A DNA stretch of 64,000 nucleotides from Pseudoalteromonas sp. CO133X (GTDB taxonomy: Bacteria; Pseudomonadota; Gammaproteobacteria; Enterobacterales; Alteromonadaceae). Under the pieces are notes generated by a model. That model ran no database searches and was not told where the DNA came from. It saw only the letters and a program-made list of their open reading frames with translations. A program made the translations under genes and the position numbers. How positions within the stretch are numbered: position 1 is the stretch's first letter; every line of letters starts with the position of its first letter. The stretch covers positions 843,291 through 907,290 of the forward strand of contig SGPE01000030.1 of NCBI GenBank assembly GCA_004208945.1, read 5' to 3'. This document shows, piece after piece, positions 23,097 through 32,552 of the stretch.

Positions 23097-24664
23097 AAGT
23101 AAGGTCTGATATTTTACGTACCTATCAAGGTGTACATACTTGGACAGGGATCATCGCAGGTTTAGTGCTATTTATTGGCTTTTATGCAGGCAGCTTAACC
23201 ATGTTCAAGCATGAAATCCAACAATGGGCAGCTCCCCTACAAACTTCTAAAGTTACGGTTGAGAACTATGATTACCAACCTTTAGTCGATGCTGCAATAG
23301 CTGAAAAGCCAGCGCAACTGGCAAAAGGATTTAGTCTCGATTTACATACTGAAAATGCGCCACTTTCTTGGTATGTAAAAGGTGGCCCACGTGGCATGCA
23401 CCTAGATAATGAGCTACAAACAGCTTATTTAAGCGCAAAGGGACAGCTCACAATAGAACAACAAACAGAGAACAAACTCGCTGATTTAGTGGACTATTTA
23501 CATCGCACTGCAGGCATTGCAGGCGAAATTGGTCATGATCAGTCAGGGGTTTATGTGTTGGGCATCGCTTCTGTCTTGTACTTTTTGGCGCTTGTCTCTG
23601 GCGTAATTATTTTATTGCCGACCTTAGTGAAAACATTTTTTGCGCTTCGTAAAGAAAAAGGCCCAAGCCGCTTTTGGCTCGATAGCCATAATCTAATTGG
23701 CATTGCCAGCTTACCTTTTCATTTAGTGATTGCATTTACTGTTGTGGTGTTTGCTTTTCACGATTTTATTTATGGTGGTCTTGCTCAATTTTATGGCGAT
23801 AAGCCTTTATTTGAACGCACTCCCCCAGCAGCACAAAGCTATCATATTAAAGATTTACCACGTATAAATGAGCAAATTTTAGCTGCTAAAAACTATGCAC
23901 CAGGCTATACCCCGATTCATGTCCGCTACAGCAACCTAAATTCAGCCACTCCATCAGCTGTATTTATGATGAGTAATGAACAAGCCGTCGTGCGCGGTCC
24001 AAAAACTGATTACTTATTTATGAATCCGTATACTTTAGAAGTGGTAAACTCTAGCTACCCGCAAGGTGATGAAAGTATTTGGGGCAATATGGTCGCCAGT
24101 ATATTTTCTTTACACTTTGGCACCTACGGTGGTGAATGGGGACGCTGGGGCTACTTTATTATGGGCCTACTGGGCGCATTTTTATTCTATTCTGGTAACT
24201 TACTATGGATTGATAAACGTTTTAAAAAAGACCCGACTAAACGCAGTACTTTATTCATGGCAAAGCTTACGATTGGTGTGTGTTTAGGCTCGATGCTTGC
24301 TGTCGTAAGCACCTTGATCACCGCCAAATGGCTGCCCAGCATCGTTGCTAATACTAATTACGGCACATTAATATGTTATTACGCAGTATTTTTTGCATTT
24401 GTTGGATTCACCTTTGTAAGAGGCACAAGCAGAGCAACTGCAATGGGCTTATATTTACTTGCAGTCTTATGCGCAACCATGGTTATTTCTAGTTTTGTAA
24501 AATTGCTGACAACACATAATGGCTTTGCTCTGTATTCAAGTTATCTAGTAGATGCCGTCGCCATTATTTTCAGCGTTATTTTTTTTGCACTTGCTAAGCG
24601 AAACCAGCGCAAAGCGGAGCCTGACAGGATCATGCCAAGCTTCAATAAACTAAGCCAAGCTTAA
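23093..24664 (+). CDS. PepSY-domain membrane protein, probable ferrisiderophore reductase (module 1)
   Basis: A 523-residue inner membrane protein of the PepSY-associated TM family. TM1 follows the conserved LRTYQGVHTWTGIIAG. A periplasmic domain of about 100 residues comes next, then HRTAGIAGEIGHDQSG, then helices including LDSHNLIGIASLPFHLVIAF with conserved His residues likely to bind haem. A further group of four helices forms the C-terminus. Relatives such as FoxB, FpvG and PiuB reduce or help release iron from siderophores. The start ATG 23093 is chosen because it overlaps the preceding stop (ATGA) and begins the family motif; the frame is open further upstream. Confidence 0.85.
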   Translation: MKVRSDILRTYQGVHTWTGIIAGLVLFIGFYAGSLTMFKHEIQQWAAPLQTSKVTVENYDYQPLVDAAIAEKPAQLAKGFSLDLHTENAPLSWYVKGGPRGMHLDNELQTAYLSAKGQLTIEQQTENKLADLVDYLHRTAGIAGEIGHDQSGVYVLGIASVLYFLALVSGVIILLPTLVKTFFALRKEKGPSRFWLDSHNLIGIASLPFHLVIAFTVVVFAFHDFIYGGLAQFYGDKPLFERTPPAAQSYHIKDLPRINEQILAAKNYAPGYTPIHVRYSNLNSATPSAVFMMSNEQAVVRGPKTDYLFMNPYTLEVVNSSYPQGDESIWGNMVASIFSLHFGTYGGEWGRWGYFIMGLLGAFLFYSGNLLWIDKRFKKDPTKRSTLFMAKLTIGVCLGSMLAVVSTLITAKWLPSIVANTNYGTLICYYAVFFAFVGFTFVRGTSRATAMGLYLLAVLCATMVISSFVKLLTTHNGFALYSSYLVDAVAIIFSVIFFALAKRNQRKAEPDRIMPSFNKLSQA

Positions 24665-24679
24665 GCTAGCACTTAGCTG

Positions 24680-24703
24680 GGGTAGTAAAGGAATTTACTA
24701 CCC
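24680..24703 (+). terminator. Hairpin after the PepSY gene
   Basis: GGGTAGTAAA pairs with TTTACTACCC (10-bp stem, 4-base loop), 16 bases after the stop. It lacks a clear T-run, so it may be a weak or factor-dependent terminator. Confidence 0.55.
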
Positions 24704-24812
24704 TGTTCACATTACTAATAACTAAATTCATTTAACGAAAAACATTTCTTAAAACTAAAAACATCAGTAGAATCGCGGCAAATTCTAGCTTAAAAATTTC
24801 ATAAGGACAGTG

Positions 24813-25676
24813 ATGCCGCGCACTATACCACCGTTTCTAATTGCTGTTATTTGCGTTCTTCTAGCCATGGTTACAATTCAATCAGGCGCTTCTGTTGCTA
24901 AGCAATTATTCCCTTTAATTGGCCCTGAGGGCACAACCGCTTTACGCCTTGGTTTTTCTGCCGCCATTTTATGTTTAATTTTTAAACCTTGGTGTGCCTT
25001 TCCTCCTGTTGGCCAAAGAATGCCAGTCATTGTTTACGGGCTGAGCTTAGGCGGTATGAATATTCTGTTTTATTACGCCATAGAGCGTATTCCTTTGGGT
25101 ATTGGTGTCGCGCTGGAGTTTACTGGCCCACTTGCAGTTGCCCTACTTTCATCACGAAAAAAGCGCGACCTTTTCTGGGTTGCCTGTGCGATTGCTGGCA
25201 TTATTTTGTTACTACCCGATATGAAAGGCGAAGACAGTTTAGATCCGGTAGGTGTTATATTGGCATTAGCTGCCGGTGCTTGTTGGGCATTTTATATTTT
25301 GTTTGGCAAAAAGACCGGTAACCAAGGCTCTGGCGGTATGACTGTAGCAATGGGTATGAGTGTTGCTGCTATTGTGTTAGTCCCTTATGGTGCAGCGTCA
25401 CAAGGTATGGCCTTATTGAGCTGGGAAGTTCTGCCATTAGGTATTTTAGTTGCCGTTATGTCGAGCGCATTGCCCTATACCCTTGAGATGGTAGCACTGA
25501 GAAATATGCCAGCCCAAGGCTTTAGTATTATGATGAGTTTAGAGCCTGCCATAGCGGCACTTGCCGGATTTATAATCTTAAGTGAATTTTTAAGTATATG
25601 GCAATGGCTTGCTATTTTACTTGTAATAACAGCATCAGTGGGCAGTTCAATGTCTCACAGTGACACTAAAAATTAA
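24813..25676 (+). CDS. rhtA: RhtA-like threonine/homoserine exporter (EamA family)
   Basis: A 287-residue inner membrane protein with ten predicted helices in two EamA repeats. Many segments match E. coli RhtA closely, for example IQSGASVAKQLFPLIG, EGTTALRLGFSA, YGLSLGGMN, PLGIGVALEFTGPLAVALL and LGAGACWA-like AAGACWAFYILFG. It is expected to export threonine and homoserine or related small metabolites. ATG 24813 is chosen over the GTG at 24810 because AAGGA lies six bases before it. It stands alone between two iron modules and ends before a strong terminator. The symbol follows sequence resemblance only. Confidence 0.88.
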   Translation: MPRTIPPFLIAVICVLLAMVTIQSGASVAKQLFPLIGPEGTTALRLGFSAAILCLIFKPWCAFPPVGQRMPVIVYGLSLGGMNILFYYAIERIPLGIGVALEFTGPLAVALLSSRKKRDLFWVACAIAGIILLLPDMKGEDSLDPVGVILALAAGACWAFYILFGKKTGNQGSGGMTVAMGMSVAAIVLVPYGAASQGMALLSWEVLPLGILVAVMSSALPYTLEMVALRNMPAQGFSIMMSLEPAIAALAGFIILSEFLSIWQWLAILLVITASVGSSMSHSDTKN

Positions 25677-25705
25677 CTTTACTCATAAGTAAATTATTGA
25701 ATTAA

Positions 25706-25727
25706 GGCGCTCAAGAGCGTCTTTTTT
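25706..25727 (+). terminator. Rho-independent terminator after the exporter
   Basis: GGCGCTC pairs with GAGCGTC around AA (one G-T pair) and is followed by TTTTTT. Confidence 0.88.
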
Positions 25728-25808
25728 GTTCACATTAATCTCCCCTTTTAAGATCTTTTAGTTTTTACTCTATTTAACAATTGTTAATAATAAGTCTCAT
25801 TGGTACAA

Positions 25809-25823
25809 TGATAACGATTCTTA
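25809..25823 (+). promoter_or_regulatory. Fur box upstream of TonB receptor module 2
   Basis: TGATAACGATTCTTA matches 11 of 14 defined positions of TGATAATnATTATCA and lies 24 bases before the receptor start, a usual place for iron-responsive repression by Fur. Confidence 0.65.
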
Positions 25824-25846
25824 TTACAGTATAAATGGAACCTACA

Positions 25847-28186
25847 ATGCTTATTCTAAGAAAAACAAAGTTAGCTGCCGCTATAACAAGTTTTTTAAGT
25901 GTCTCACTTCTACCCCACGCCGCGCTTGCTGATGAAGCTGATATAGAAAAAATTGTCGTTAAAGGACAAAAAATAGATCGTACATTACAAGAAACCCCAG
26001 CAAGTGTAGCCGTTATTACAAGCCAAACTATAGAACGTGAAAACCTAAACGACTTTTACGATGTGCTTGCTCGCACACCAAATGCCTCAGGAATGGACGG
26101 TGCAGGTTTCAATATTCGTGGTATTGACGCATTTAATGTTACTGGCGGTGGCTCTGGTGGCTTAGCGAGTGTGTATGTTGATGGTGCTCCCGTACCTTAT
26201 CGTATGATGCAACAAGGTGGATTTTCGACTTGGGATATTAGCCAAGTCGAAATTTTGCGCGGCCCACAATCAACGCTTCAAGGACGAAATTCACTGGCAG
26301 GTGCGGTGGTAATGAAAACCCGTGATGCCATGCACGAATACGATTTTAAAGGGCGTATTGGTGTTGGCGAATATGGCACACAAGAAGCCGCCGTTGCGTT
26401 TGGTGGGAGCCTTATCGAGGACGAACTAGCATTTCGTGTTAGTGGCGAAAAACGTGACTTTGATGGTTACAACACAAATGTAGCAACAGGTGAAGAGTCT
26501 GACTTTGATAACAACGAATTTTACCGTGCAAAATTACGCTATACCCCTTCAGCATTGCCCGAATTCGAAGCCCAGTTAAGCTTTATGCACGGTGAAAATG
26601 AGAAAGGGATTGATTGGGTCATGGTTGAAAGTGGTCACGAGGACTTCCCTATTAACGATATTTATGACGATCGTTATGTGTACCTCGATTCTCCAACGTA
26701 TGAATGGGTTGATACCGATTTATATATCTTAAATCTCGACTATGACATTAATGATCAATGGTCATTTTCATCAATCACCACTTATTCTGACGCCAAGTAT
26801 GGTTATGAGTGGGATGGTGATGCCAGTATGAATCCGCCACAATCGACCCTAACAGATGTGCGAACAGATGAAACAAGCACACAAGAGTTTCGACTGACCT
26901 ACGAGGGCGACAGACTTTCGGGATTAATCGGCTTTTATTACTCTGATCTTGATGTATTTGATAGCAGTGGTGGTGAGCGTGGTATTACATTCGCGGATTT
27001 AGGTGTGCGCTCGCTCTTAACAGCACCCACTGAATTTGGAGGTTTAGGCCTACCAGATGCATTAGCGTCACAAGTCTTACAGTTTTACGCTGGCGCAGAT
27101 CCTGTATTTATAGGTCAAAATTCTGATTACATTCAAAAAGTAAAAACAAAAGCTTTATTCGCCGATTTTACCTATGAAATTAATGAGCAATGGGATGTTT
27201 TTGCTGGTCTTCGCTACGATAAAGAAGAACAAGCCAACGGAACCATTGCTGATATCTACATCACAGAGCAAACCCAAAACGCGTTACCTAATCCTGAGGA
27301 TTTTGCGAGTAACCCAATGCTTGCGCAACTAATTGCTGGTATTAATCAACAGCTTTTTGCAATGGCAGATGGCGCATCAGGGGATGAACCTGTAGAAGAT
27401 GCTGATTTTGACTCATGGCTACCAAAACTGGGCGCAACATACCGCTTCAATCAAGATGTTTCTACTAGCTTCACTGTACAAAAAGGCTACCGCTCAGGCG
27501 GTGTTGGTACTAACGTAGCAAAAGCGACGCCGTTCACTTTTGATCCTGAATATACATGGAACTACGAATTAGCATTTCGCTCTGTTTGGCTTGATGAAAA
27601 GCTTGTAATCAACGCCAATGCGTTTTACTTAGATTGGACAGATCAACAAATTGCTGTGTTTTTATCTGGCAATCAATATGACAGAGAAACTCGCAATGTT
27701 GGTAAATCACATGTGCAAGGCTTTGAAACAGAAATTAGTTATGAGTTCACGAATAACCTTAATCTTTACGGCGGGTTAGGTTATTCAAAAACTAAAATTG
27801 ATGAATTTATCACTGACGTGAATGGTTCAGACGAAGATTATCAAGGCCGTCCTTTCGCAGGGGCACCTGAGTGGACTGCACTTTTTGGTTTAGATTACTT
27901 TAATGAACAGGGTTTCGTTGCAAATATCAATGCCAGCTATACAGGAACTTCACAACGTTTATCTATCCCAAAAGAAACAAGTGATGGCAGCGTTATCGAT
28001 CCACGTAATGACGCTTATTGGTTAGTCAATACACGTGTTGGCTACCAATGGGATAACTACGGCATTTATGCACTTATAGAAAACTTACTTGATGAAAAGT
28101 CTGTGCTTTTAAAACCAGCAGGGCTTGGTAATCAAACTCTTACCTCACCTAGAACAGCGAGTATTCGTTTCGAAGTAAGTTTTTAA
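25847..28186 (+). CDS. TonB-dependent receptor, siderophore type (module 2)
   Basis: A 779-residue outer membrane receptor. The signal peptide ends around AALADE. A TonB-box-like KIVVKG follows and the plug carries VEILRGPQSTLQGRNSLAGAV. The barrel ends in the aromatic C-terminal ASIRFEVSF. It shares the plug signature with module 1 but is about 100 residues longer. The second ATG (25847) is preferred to 25835 because GGA lies seven bases before it. The operon continues with a small membrane protein, a PepSY protein and another small membrane protein, and a Fur box lies upstream, so it most likely imports an iron chelate. Confidence 0.92.
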   Translation: MLILRKTKLAAAITSFLSVSLLPHAALADEADIEKIVVKGQKIDRTLQETPASVAVITSQTIERENLNDFYDVLARTPNASGMDGAGFNIRGIDAFNVTGGGSGGLASVYVDGAPVPYRMMQQGGFSTWDISQVEILRGPQSTLQGRNSLAGAVVMKTRDAMHEYDFKGRIGVGEYGTQEAAVAFGGSLIEDELAFRVSGEKRDFDGYNTNVATGEESDFDNNEFYRAKLRYTPSALPEFEAQLSFMHGENEKGIDWVMVESGHEDFPINDIYDDRYVYLDSPTYEWVDTDLYILNLDYDINDQWSFSSITTYSDAKYGYEWDGDASMNPPQSTLTDVRTDETSTQEFRLTYEGDRLSGLIGFYYSDLDVFDSSGGERGITFADLGVRSLLTAPTEFGGLGLPDALASQVLQFYAGADPVFIGQNSDYIQKVKTKALFADFTYEINEQWDVFAGLRYDKEEQANGTIADIYITEQTQNALPNPEDFASNPMLAQLIAGINQQLFAMADGASGDEPVEDADFDSWLPKLGATYRFNQDVSTSFTVQKGYRSGGVGTNVAKATPFTFDPEYTWNYELAFRSVWLDEKLVINANAFYLDWTDQQIAVFLSGNQYDRETRNVGKSHVQGFETEISYEFTNNLNLYGGLGYSKTKIDEFITDVNGSDEDYQGRPFAGAPEWTALFGLDYFNEQGFVANINASYTGTSQRLSIPKETSDGSVIDPRNDAYWLVNTRVGYQWDNYGIYALIENLLDEKSVLLKPAGLGNQTLTSPRTASIRFEVSF

Positions 28187-28194
28187 TTAAATGC

Positions 28195-28217
28195 GGCGGC
28201 TACGGCCGCCTTTTTTT
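28195..28217 (+). terminator. Terminator or attenuator between receptor and membrane genes
   Basis: GGCGGC-TACG-GCCGCC followed by seven T lies 9 bases after the receptor stop and 13 bases before the next start. It could reduce read-through so the receptor is made in excess of the inner membrane proteins. Confidence 0.85.
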
Positions 28218-28229
28218 GGGGGCACAATA

Positions 28230-28517
28230 ATGACAAAAAACCACACATTTACTGCAACTAAGTTCCGCCATTTTATGGCCTGCTTACTCGCACTACTCAC
28301 AGCAATTGTAATGATCCCAGGGATGACAACCTACCTCCCTTTTGCACTTGAAGAGCAAATCCTTATTCCTATTATGCTGTTTCCGCTAATTTGGGCAGGG
28401 TTATTTATTTACGCTTACATGGCTATTAAAGCTTGGCACCCTTTTCTACTCATGCTGCTCATATTAGTCAGCCATGGTTCTTTAAGCTATTTCGCTGTCT
28501 CAGGGGGACTTTCATGA
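28230..28517 (+). CDS. Small membrane protein of iron module 2, DUF3649-like
   Basis: A 95-residue protein with three membrane helices. Its layout mirrors the 22806-23096 protein: same length, the same place before a PepSY gene and a similar end (YFAVSGGLS versus FMLRGGL). The ATG at 28230 follows GGGGG, and the upstream in-frame start at 28191 lies inside the terminator hairpin and is rejected. The stop overlaps the next start (ATGA). Confidence 0.65.
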   Translation: MTKNHTFTATKFRHFMACLLALLTAIVMIPGMTTYLPFALEEQILIPIMLFPLIWAGLFIYAYMAIKAWHPFLLMLLILVSHGSLSYFAVSGGLS

Positions 28518-30121
28518 AATCAATCAGCTTGAAAAAACTTTTCTTAATGCATAGTTGGGTCGGTATAGTGACAGCCATCTTGCTGTTTATTGTTTGTTTT
28601 ACTGGTGCTTTAGCTGTGTTAAGCCGCCCGGAACTAAAGATTTGGGCAAATCCAGAGCTGCATCAACTCAATGCACTTCCTAGCGAAAAAATTACAGAAA
28701 TAATTAATACATACTATAAAGCCGTACCAAAAGAGTTTGGTGAAAATATTCATGTGTATTTACCAACGGGGCACAATACACATTTACTGACTGTATTGTT
28801 TGAATCACACCATGGCGATGAAAACTACAGTGAAGCCGCTGCTTATGCTTATCAGTTTGATCCGCGTAATTATCAATTAGTGAATGAATATTATGGGGCA
28901 ACGAGTTACTTTTACGAACACAGAAAAACTGATGCTCCTTCATTTATCGGGCATTTTCACGCTGACCTGCACTTAGGTAGACCTATTGGCCTAATTTTAA
29001 CTGGATTCTTAGGGTTAACATTACTTGTTTCTACAGTGACAGGTTTATTTATACATAGACAATTCTTTAAAGAGCTATTCACGTTTAGACGCAAAAAACC
29101 GCTTGATGTCATTATTAACGATGGCCATAAAATTATGGGGATTTGGGGCAGCTTATTCCATGCTGTCATTGGTTTTACAGGTGCTTTTTTAGGTCTAGCA
29201 ACTGTTATATTGCTACCTGCTGCGGCATTTGTTAGCTTTGGCGGCGATCAAGATAAGTTAATAGAAAAATTCACCGCCATACCAGAACCTGTTATAAGTG
29301 AGCAATTTCAAGCCACCGATATCAATACCATTTTGCATGATGCACAAACTCGTTATCCAAAAGCTAAAATCGTCGATTTAACAATCATGGCGCATAACGA
29401 TACAAATACAGAAGTCTACATGCGACTAATTGGTGGTGAGCAAGTGGCTTCACAACTGTTGAAGTACCATGGCTCAGGCGAATTTGTAAAATCAATGAGC
29501 AGTTTTGGCGATATACCTGGAGCATCAATAAAGGTATTAGAACTGTTATTCCCATTGCATTTTGGCAATTTTGCAGGGCTATTTGTAAAACTCATATGGG
29601 TGTTCTTGGGACTTACAACCGCACTTTTACCCCTGTCAGGCATGATGATGTGGTTATCTAAACGTAGTCGGGGCAATAACCCAACATTAAGTCAACAAGC
29701 ATACCAGCGCTGGAATAGAATTATTATTGGTACTTGTGGTGGCCTTGTTGCCGCTTGCGCAATCTTATTTCCTACCCAAGTAATACTGAATAACTTCGTT
29801 GATAGCGCATTACACAATAATTACTTTGCACCACTGTTCTTTTATAGCTGGTTAGCTTGGTGTTTAATTGCTTTTATACCACTAAACTACCATCGCTTTT
29901 TACAGCTGACACTACTCACTATTGGCCTAGCATGTTGTGCAATTTTGCCATTAAATTTATTGTTTTCGTCAAGCCATGCATTCACTGCAAATAACCTTCT
30001 AATTAGCGTTGTTGATATCAGCTTTTTTGTTATTGGCAGTGTAGTCATTTACTGTGCAATAAGTAAGTTATCGGCTCGACTAGCCACAAAAAAAATGGCT
30101 CAACAGGGAGTTGTAGTATGA
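28514..30121 (+). CDS. PepSY-domain membrane protein, probable ferrisiderophore reductase (module 2)
   Basis: A 535-residue paralogue of the 23093 protein. TM1 follows LKKLFLMHSWVGIVTAILLF. Residues GHFHADLHLGRPIGL and DGHKIMGIWGSLFHAVIGFTG provide conserved His residues, likely haem ligands. A PepSY-like periplasmic domain lies between about 230 and 350, and further helices follow GNFAGLFVKLIWVFLG. By family it would take electrons across the inner membrane to reduce iron carried by the siderophore imported through the upstream receptor. The start is set at 28514, where it overlaps the previous stop; an open upstream extension is ignored. Confidence 0.85.
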   Translation: MKSISLKKLFLMHSWVGIVTAILLFIVCFTGALAVLSRPELKIWANPELHQLNALPSEKITEIINTYYKAVPKEFGENIHVYLPTGHNTHLLTVLFESHHGDENYSEAAAYAYQFDPRNYQLVNEYYGATSYFYEHRKTDAPSFIGHFHADLHLGRPIGLILTGFLGLTLLVSTVTGLFIHRQFFKELFTFRRKKPLDVIINDGHKIMGIWGSLFHAVIGFTGAFLGLATVILLPAAAFVSFGGDQDKLIEKFTAIPEPVISEQFQATDINTILHDAQTRYPKAKIVDLTIMAHNDTNTEVYMRLIGGEQVASQLLKYHGSGEFVKSMSSFGDIPGASIKVLELLFPLHFGNFAGLFVKLIWVFLGLTTALLPLSGMMMWLSKRSRGNNPTLSQQAYQRWNRIIIGTCGGLVAACAILFPTQVILNNFVDSALHNNYFAPLFFYSWLAWCLIAFIPLNYHRFLQLTLLTIGLACCAILPLNLLFSSSHAFTANNLLISVVDISFFVIGSVVIYCAISKLSARLATKKMAQQGVVV

Positions 30122-30342
30122 ATGTTATTTATTTGCTGATTGCGATAATGCTACTTATCACTAGTAGCTTATTACTTAGAAATACCAAAAAGTCTCACAG
30201 TTACATTGCGCTTTGCCTGTTTGGAGGTGCAAATATTCCGCTCATAATACTTTATGGTGCTATTGGTGGTATTTTTATTTCTATTGCAAGCTTTCTCGTG
30301 ATAGGCCTATTTACCGCACTTATAATGGGAAAGGCACACTAG
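30118..30342 (+). CDS. Small membrane protein, last gene of iron module 2
   Basis: A 74-residue protein with two to three hydrophobic helices and a basic loop (RNTKKSHS) after the first. It resembles the 86-residue protein of module 1 in pattern (helix, basic stretch, two helices) but takes the last place in the operon rather than the first. It overlaps the PepSY stop by four bases. Function unknown. Confidence 0.6.
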   Translation: MNVIYLLIAIMLLITSSLLLRNTKKSHSYIALCLFGGANIPLIILYGAIGGIFISIASFLVIGLFTALIMGKAH

Positions 30343-30394
30343 CTCAATTTATGCTTGTCTGATTAGGTAAGTTATTCAGCATCGACAATAAAAA

Positions 30395-30423
30395 GCCAAC
30401 CATCAAAAAGCCTGATGGTTGGC
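30395..30423. terminator. Bidirectional terminator between convergent genes
   Basis: An 11-bp stem GCCAACCATCA/TGATGGTTGGC with a 7-base loop. On the minus strand it is followed by TTTTTATTG, so it serves the receptor gene best. Confidence 0.85.
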
Positions 30424-30456
30424 ATCTTTATAACTTTAGTGTCTAGTTACTAACAA

Positions 30457-32451
30457 TTAAAAACTAAACCCAAGTGATACCCAATAACGGCGACCATCTT
30501 CAACATAGCCATATTCATCTTCAGTGATTTCTTTATCAAATAGATTATAAACACCAAAACCTAACTTAATGCTGCGGCTTAAATCATAGTTACCGCCAAT
30601 ATCAGCCAAGGTGTAATCTGGCGCTATTAGGCTGCTTTGTGATGGCCCTGTTGTAGGCTGGCTTTCTTCACCACGGTAATGAACGCGTAACCATGTGCCT
30701 AGCTTATCAACCGGACGCCAATTTACTGAGGTTTGGACAATATGCTTAGGTAATTGGTTAAGTGGACTGCCCTTATATTCACCGGTTTTTTGCTCAGAAT
30801 CTGTGTAAGTGTAATTTGCACTTACATCAAGCTCACTGGTAATGTCGTAAGATACAGATAACTCAAAACCTTGCGTGACGGCTTCATCCACATTGACATA
30901 GGTCGTCGGCATTGAACCAAACTGGTTTGGTCCATCGGTACACTGTGTTAATGGGCATGAAATACGGGTAATTTTGTCATCAAATTCGTTGTAGAATATT
31001 GTGCTCGAAAGAGTTAAATCACGATTTGCATCATAATAAATACCCATTTCATAGTTTACTGACTTTTCAGGGTTCAAATCAGGGTTACCGTAAATGTTAC
31101 CGCCACGGCTCACTTGCCCCCAAGCTGCGGTAGATTGACGAATATTCGGCGCTCTAAAGCCTGTTGAAATACCCCCTTTAAGTGTTATCGCTTTTGATGC
31201 AGTGTATACACCATATAATCGAGGACTAAAGTGGCCTGCAAAGTTACCATCATGATCGTAACGAAGCCCTGTTGTTAGCTTGAAACGCTTAGTTGCACTC
31301 CATTCATCTTCAGCAAACACCGACCATTGCTCATTCTCCACATGGGTTAAATCACTAATGCGGTTACTGGTGTAATCGTCTAGCTCTTCTTTTAAATACG
31401 ATGCACCAAATGCAGCGTTATGATTGGTAAAAGGTAAAGTCCAGCTTGTTTGTGCATCCGTATTTTCAACATACATTTCACGAGAAGTATTATCGAATTT
31501 ATCGTATTTTATGTAACTGCGTGATGAGCCAAAATCATAAAAGCCATTATGACTCAATGAATAGGTCTCTTGCTCATATTCAGTTGTTGATGATTCAGGG
31601 CAACCATTGCGCCCACAACTTTCGCCCTCAGCTAAAGGAGCAACCGTTTTACCTAATGTTTCATCGAGCTTTTGTCGTGCGCCGCCTATCTCAAGCATCA
31701 CTTCGTGACTATCTGATGGGGTTAAAATAAACTTCGCTTTTAAGTTACTTTGCTCTTTGCCACGAAAGCCTGCTTCAAAATCGTCTTCATCACGCTTTGA
31801 AAATTGACCCGATAGCTGCATACCTAATAACTCAGGAATTAAGCCACCCGCAGTAAAGAAACTGCCTTGATTGATATTACCCGACTCACTTGACTCTTGA
31901 ATGGTGCTGTCTAAACGCAGTTCGCCATACCATTTTTCTGGTGTTTTGCGAGTAATAATATTGATAACCCCACCAATTGCATCTGAGCCATATAATGACG
32001 ACATAGGACCGCGGATAACTTCGATACGTTCAATCGCCGAAATAGGTGGAGTCCACGCCCCTTCAACACCTGGGCCATCACTGTTTGGGCGGGTTTCGCG
32101 TGAGGTTTGGCGTTGACCATCAATTAAAATTAAGGTGTATTGGTTTGCCATACCACGTAGGCTAATGTCCTTTCGGTCCCCGCCGCCTGTTACAACAACA
32201 CCGGGCACGTCAGTCATGGCATCTGTTAAGTCACGATAAAAGCGTTTTTCTAGTTGTTCACGATCAATCACACTAATACTCGCAGGCGCTTCTTTAAGCA
32301 TTTGCTCATAGCCAGATGCTGATACCACGATTACTTCCATATCTTGTTTTTTATCATCTGCATTTGCGTAGCTAGACAATCCAGCTAACACTGCTGCGCT
32401 AAGTGGTAAAAGCGTAGAAACTACCCTCGACATAATAATACTCCGTGACAT
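30457..32451 (-). CDS. FepA/IrgA/CirA-like TonB-dependent catecholate siderophore receptor
   Basis: A 664-residue outer membrane receptor. The signal peptide ends at YANADD. The TonB box is MEVIVVSAS. The plug contains DISLRGMANQYTLILIDGQRQ and IEVIRGPMSSLYGSDAIGGVINIITRK, strongly typical of the FepA/CirA/IrgA group that takes up catechol siderophores or their breakdown products. The C-terminal residue is Phe (VSLGFSF). A Fur box (12 of 14 positions) lies just upstream, and a LysR regulator is divergent. This copies the irgA-irgB arrangement of Vibrio cholerae, where IrgB activates irgA in low iron. I leave the symbol empty because orthology is not proven. Confidence 0.9.
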   Translation of the reverse strand: MSRSIIMSRVVSTLLPLSAAVLAGLSSYANADDKKQDMEVIVVSASGYEQMLKEAPASISVIDREQLEKRFYRDLTDAMTDVPGVVVTGGGDRKDISLRGMANQYTLILIDGQRQTSRETRPNSDGPGVEGAWTPPISAIERIEVIRGPMSSLYGSDAIGGVINIITRKTPEKWYGELRLDSTIQESSESGNINQGSFFTAGGLIPELLGMQLSGQFSKRDEDDFEAGFRGKEQSNLKAKFILTPSDSHEVMLEIGGARQKLDETLGKTVAPLAEGESCGRNGCPESSTTEYEQETYSLSHNGFYDFGSSRSYIKYDKFDNTSREMYVENTDAQTSWTLPFTNHNAAFGASYLKEELDDYTSNRISDLTHVENEQWSVFAEDEWSATKRFKLTTGLRYDHDGNFAGHFSPRLYGVYTASKAITLKGGISTGFRAPNIRQSTAAWGQVSRGGNIYGNPDLNPEKSVNYEMGIYYDANRDLTLSSTIFYNEFDDKITRISCPLTQCTDGPNQFGSMPTTYVNVDEAVTQGFELSVSYDITSELDVSANYTYTDSEQKTGEYKGSPLNQLPKHIVQTSVNWRPVDKLGTWLRVHYRGEESQPTTGPSQSSLIAPDYTLADIGGNYDLSRSIKLGFGVYNLFDKEITEDEYGYVEDGRRYWVSLGFSF

Positions 32452-32463
32452 TTGTTTTATAAA

Positions 32464-32478
32464 TGATAATAATTAGCG
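32464..32478. promoter_or_regulatory. Fur box between the IrgA-like receptor and LysR gene
   Basis: TGATAATAATTAGCG matches 12 of 14 defined positions of TGATAATnATTATCA. It sits 13 bases before the receptor start and 75 bases before the divergent LysR start, so Fur could repress both. Confidence 0.75.
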
Positions 32479-32552
32479 TTTGCGATATTAATGAGAAGTC
32501 CCTATTTCTACAATTTACGATTTCTTAAAACTGAATTAAGAAGGCCTGAACA

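Noticed and set aside
24989-25321. A 110-codon frame inside the RhtA-like exporter gene
   Set aside because: It is in another frame of a well supported gene with strong family motifs, lacks a ribosome site and has an unnatural composition.
25787-25802. TAATAAGTCTCATT before TonB receptor module 2, similar to the mini-CRISPR spacer
   Set aside because: It is missing one base relative to the spacer after position 8 and is preceded by AA instead of CC, so it is not a plausible guide target.
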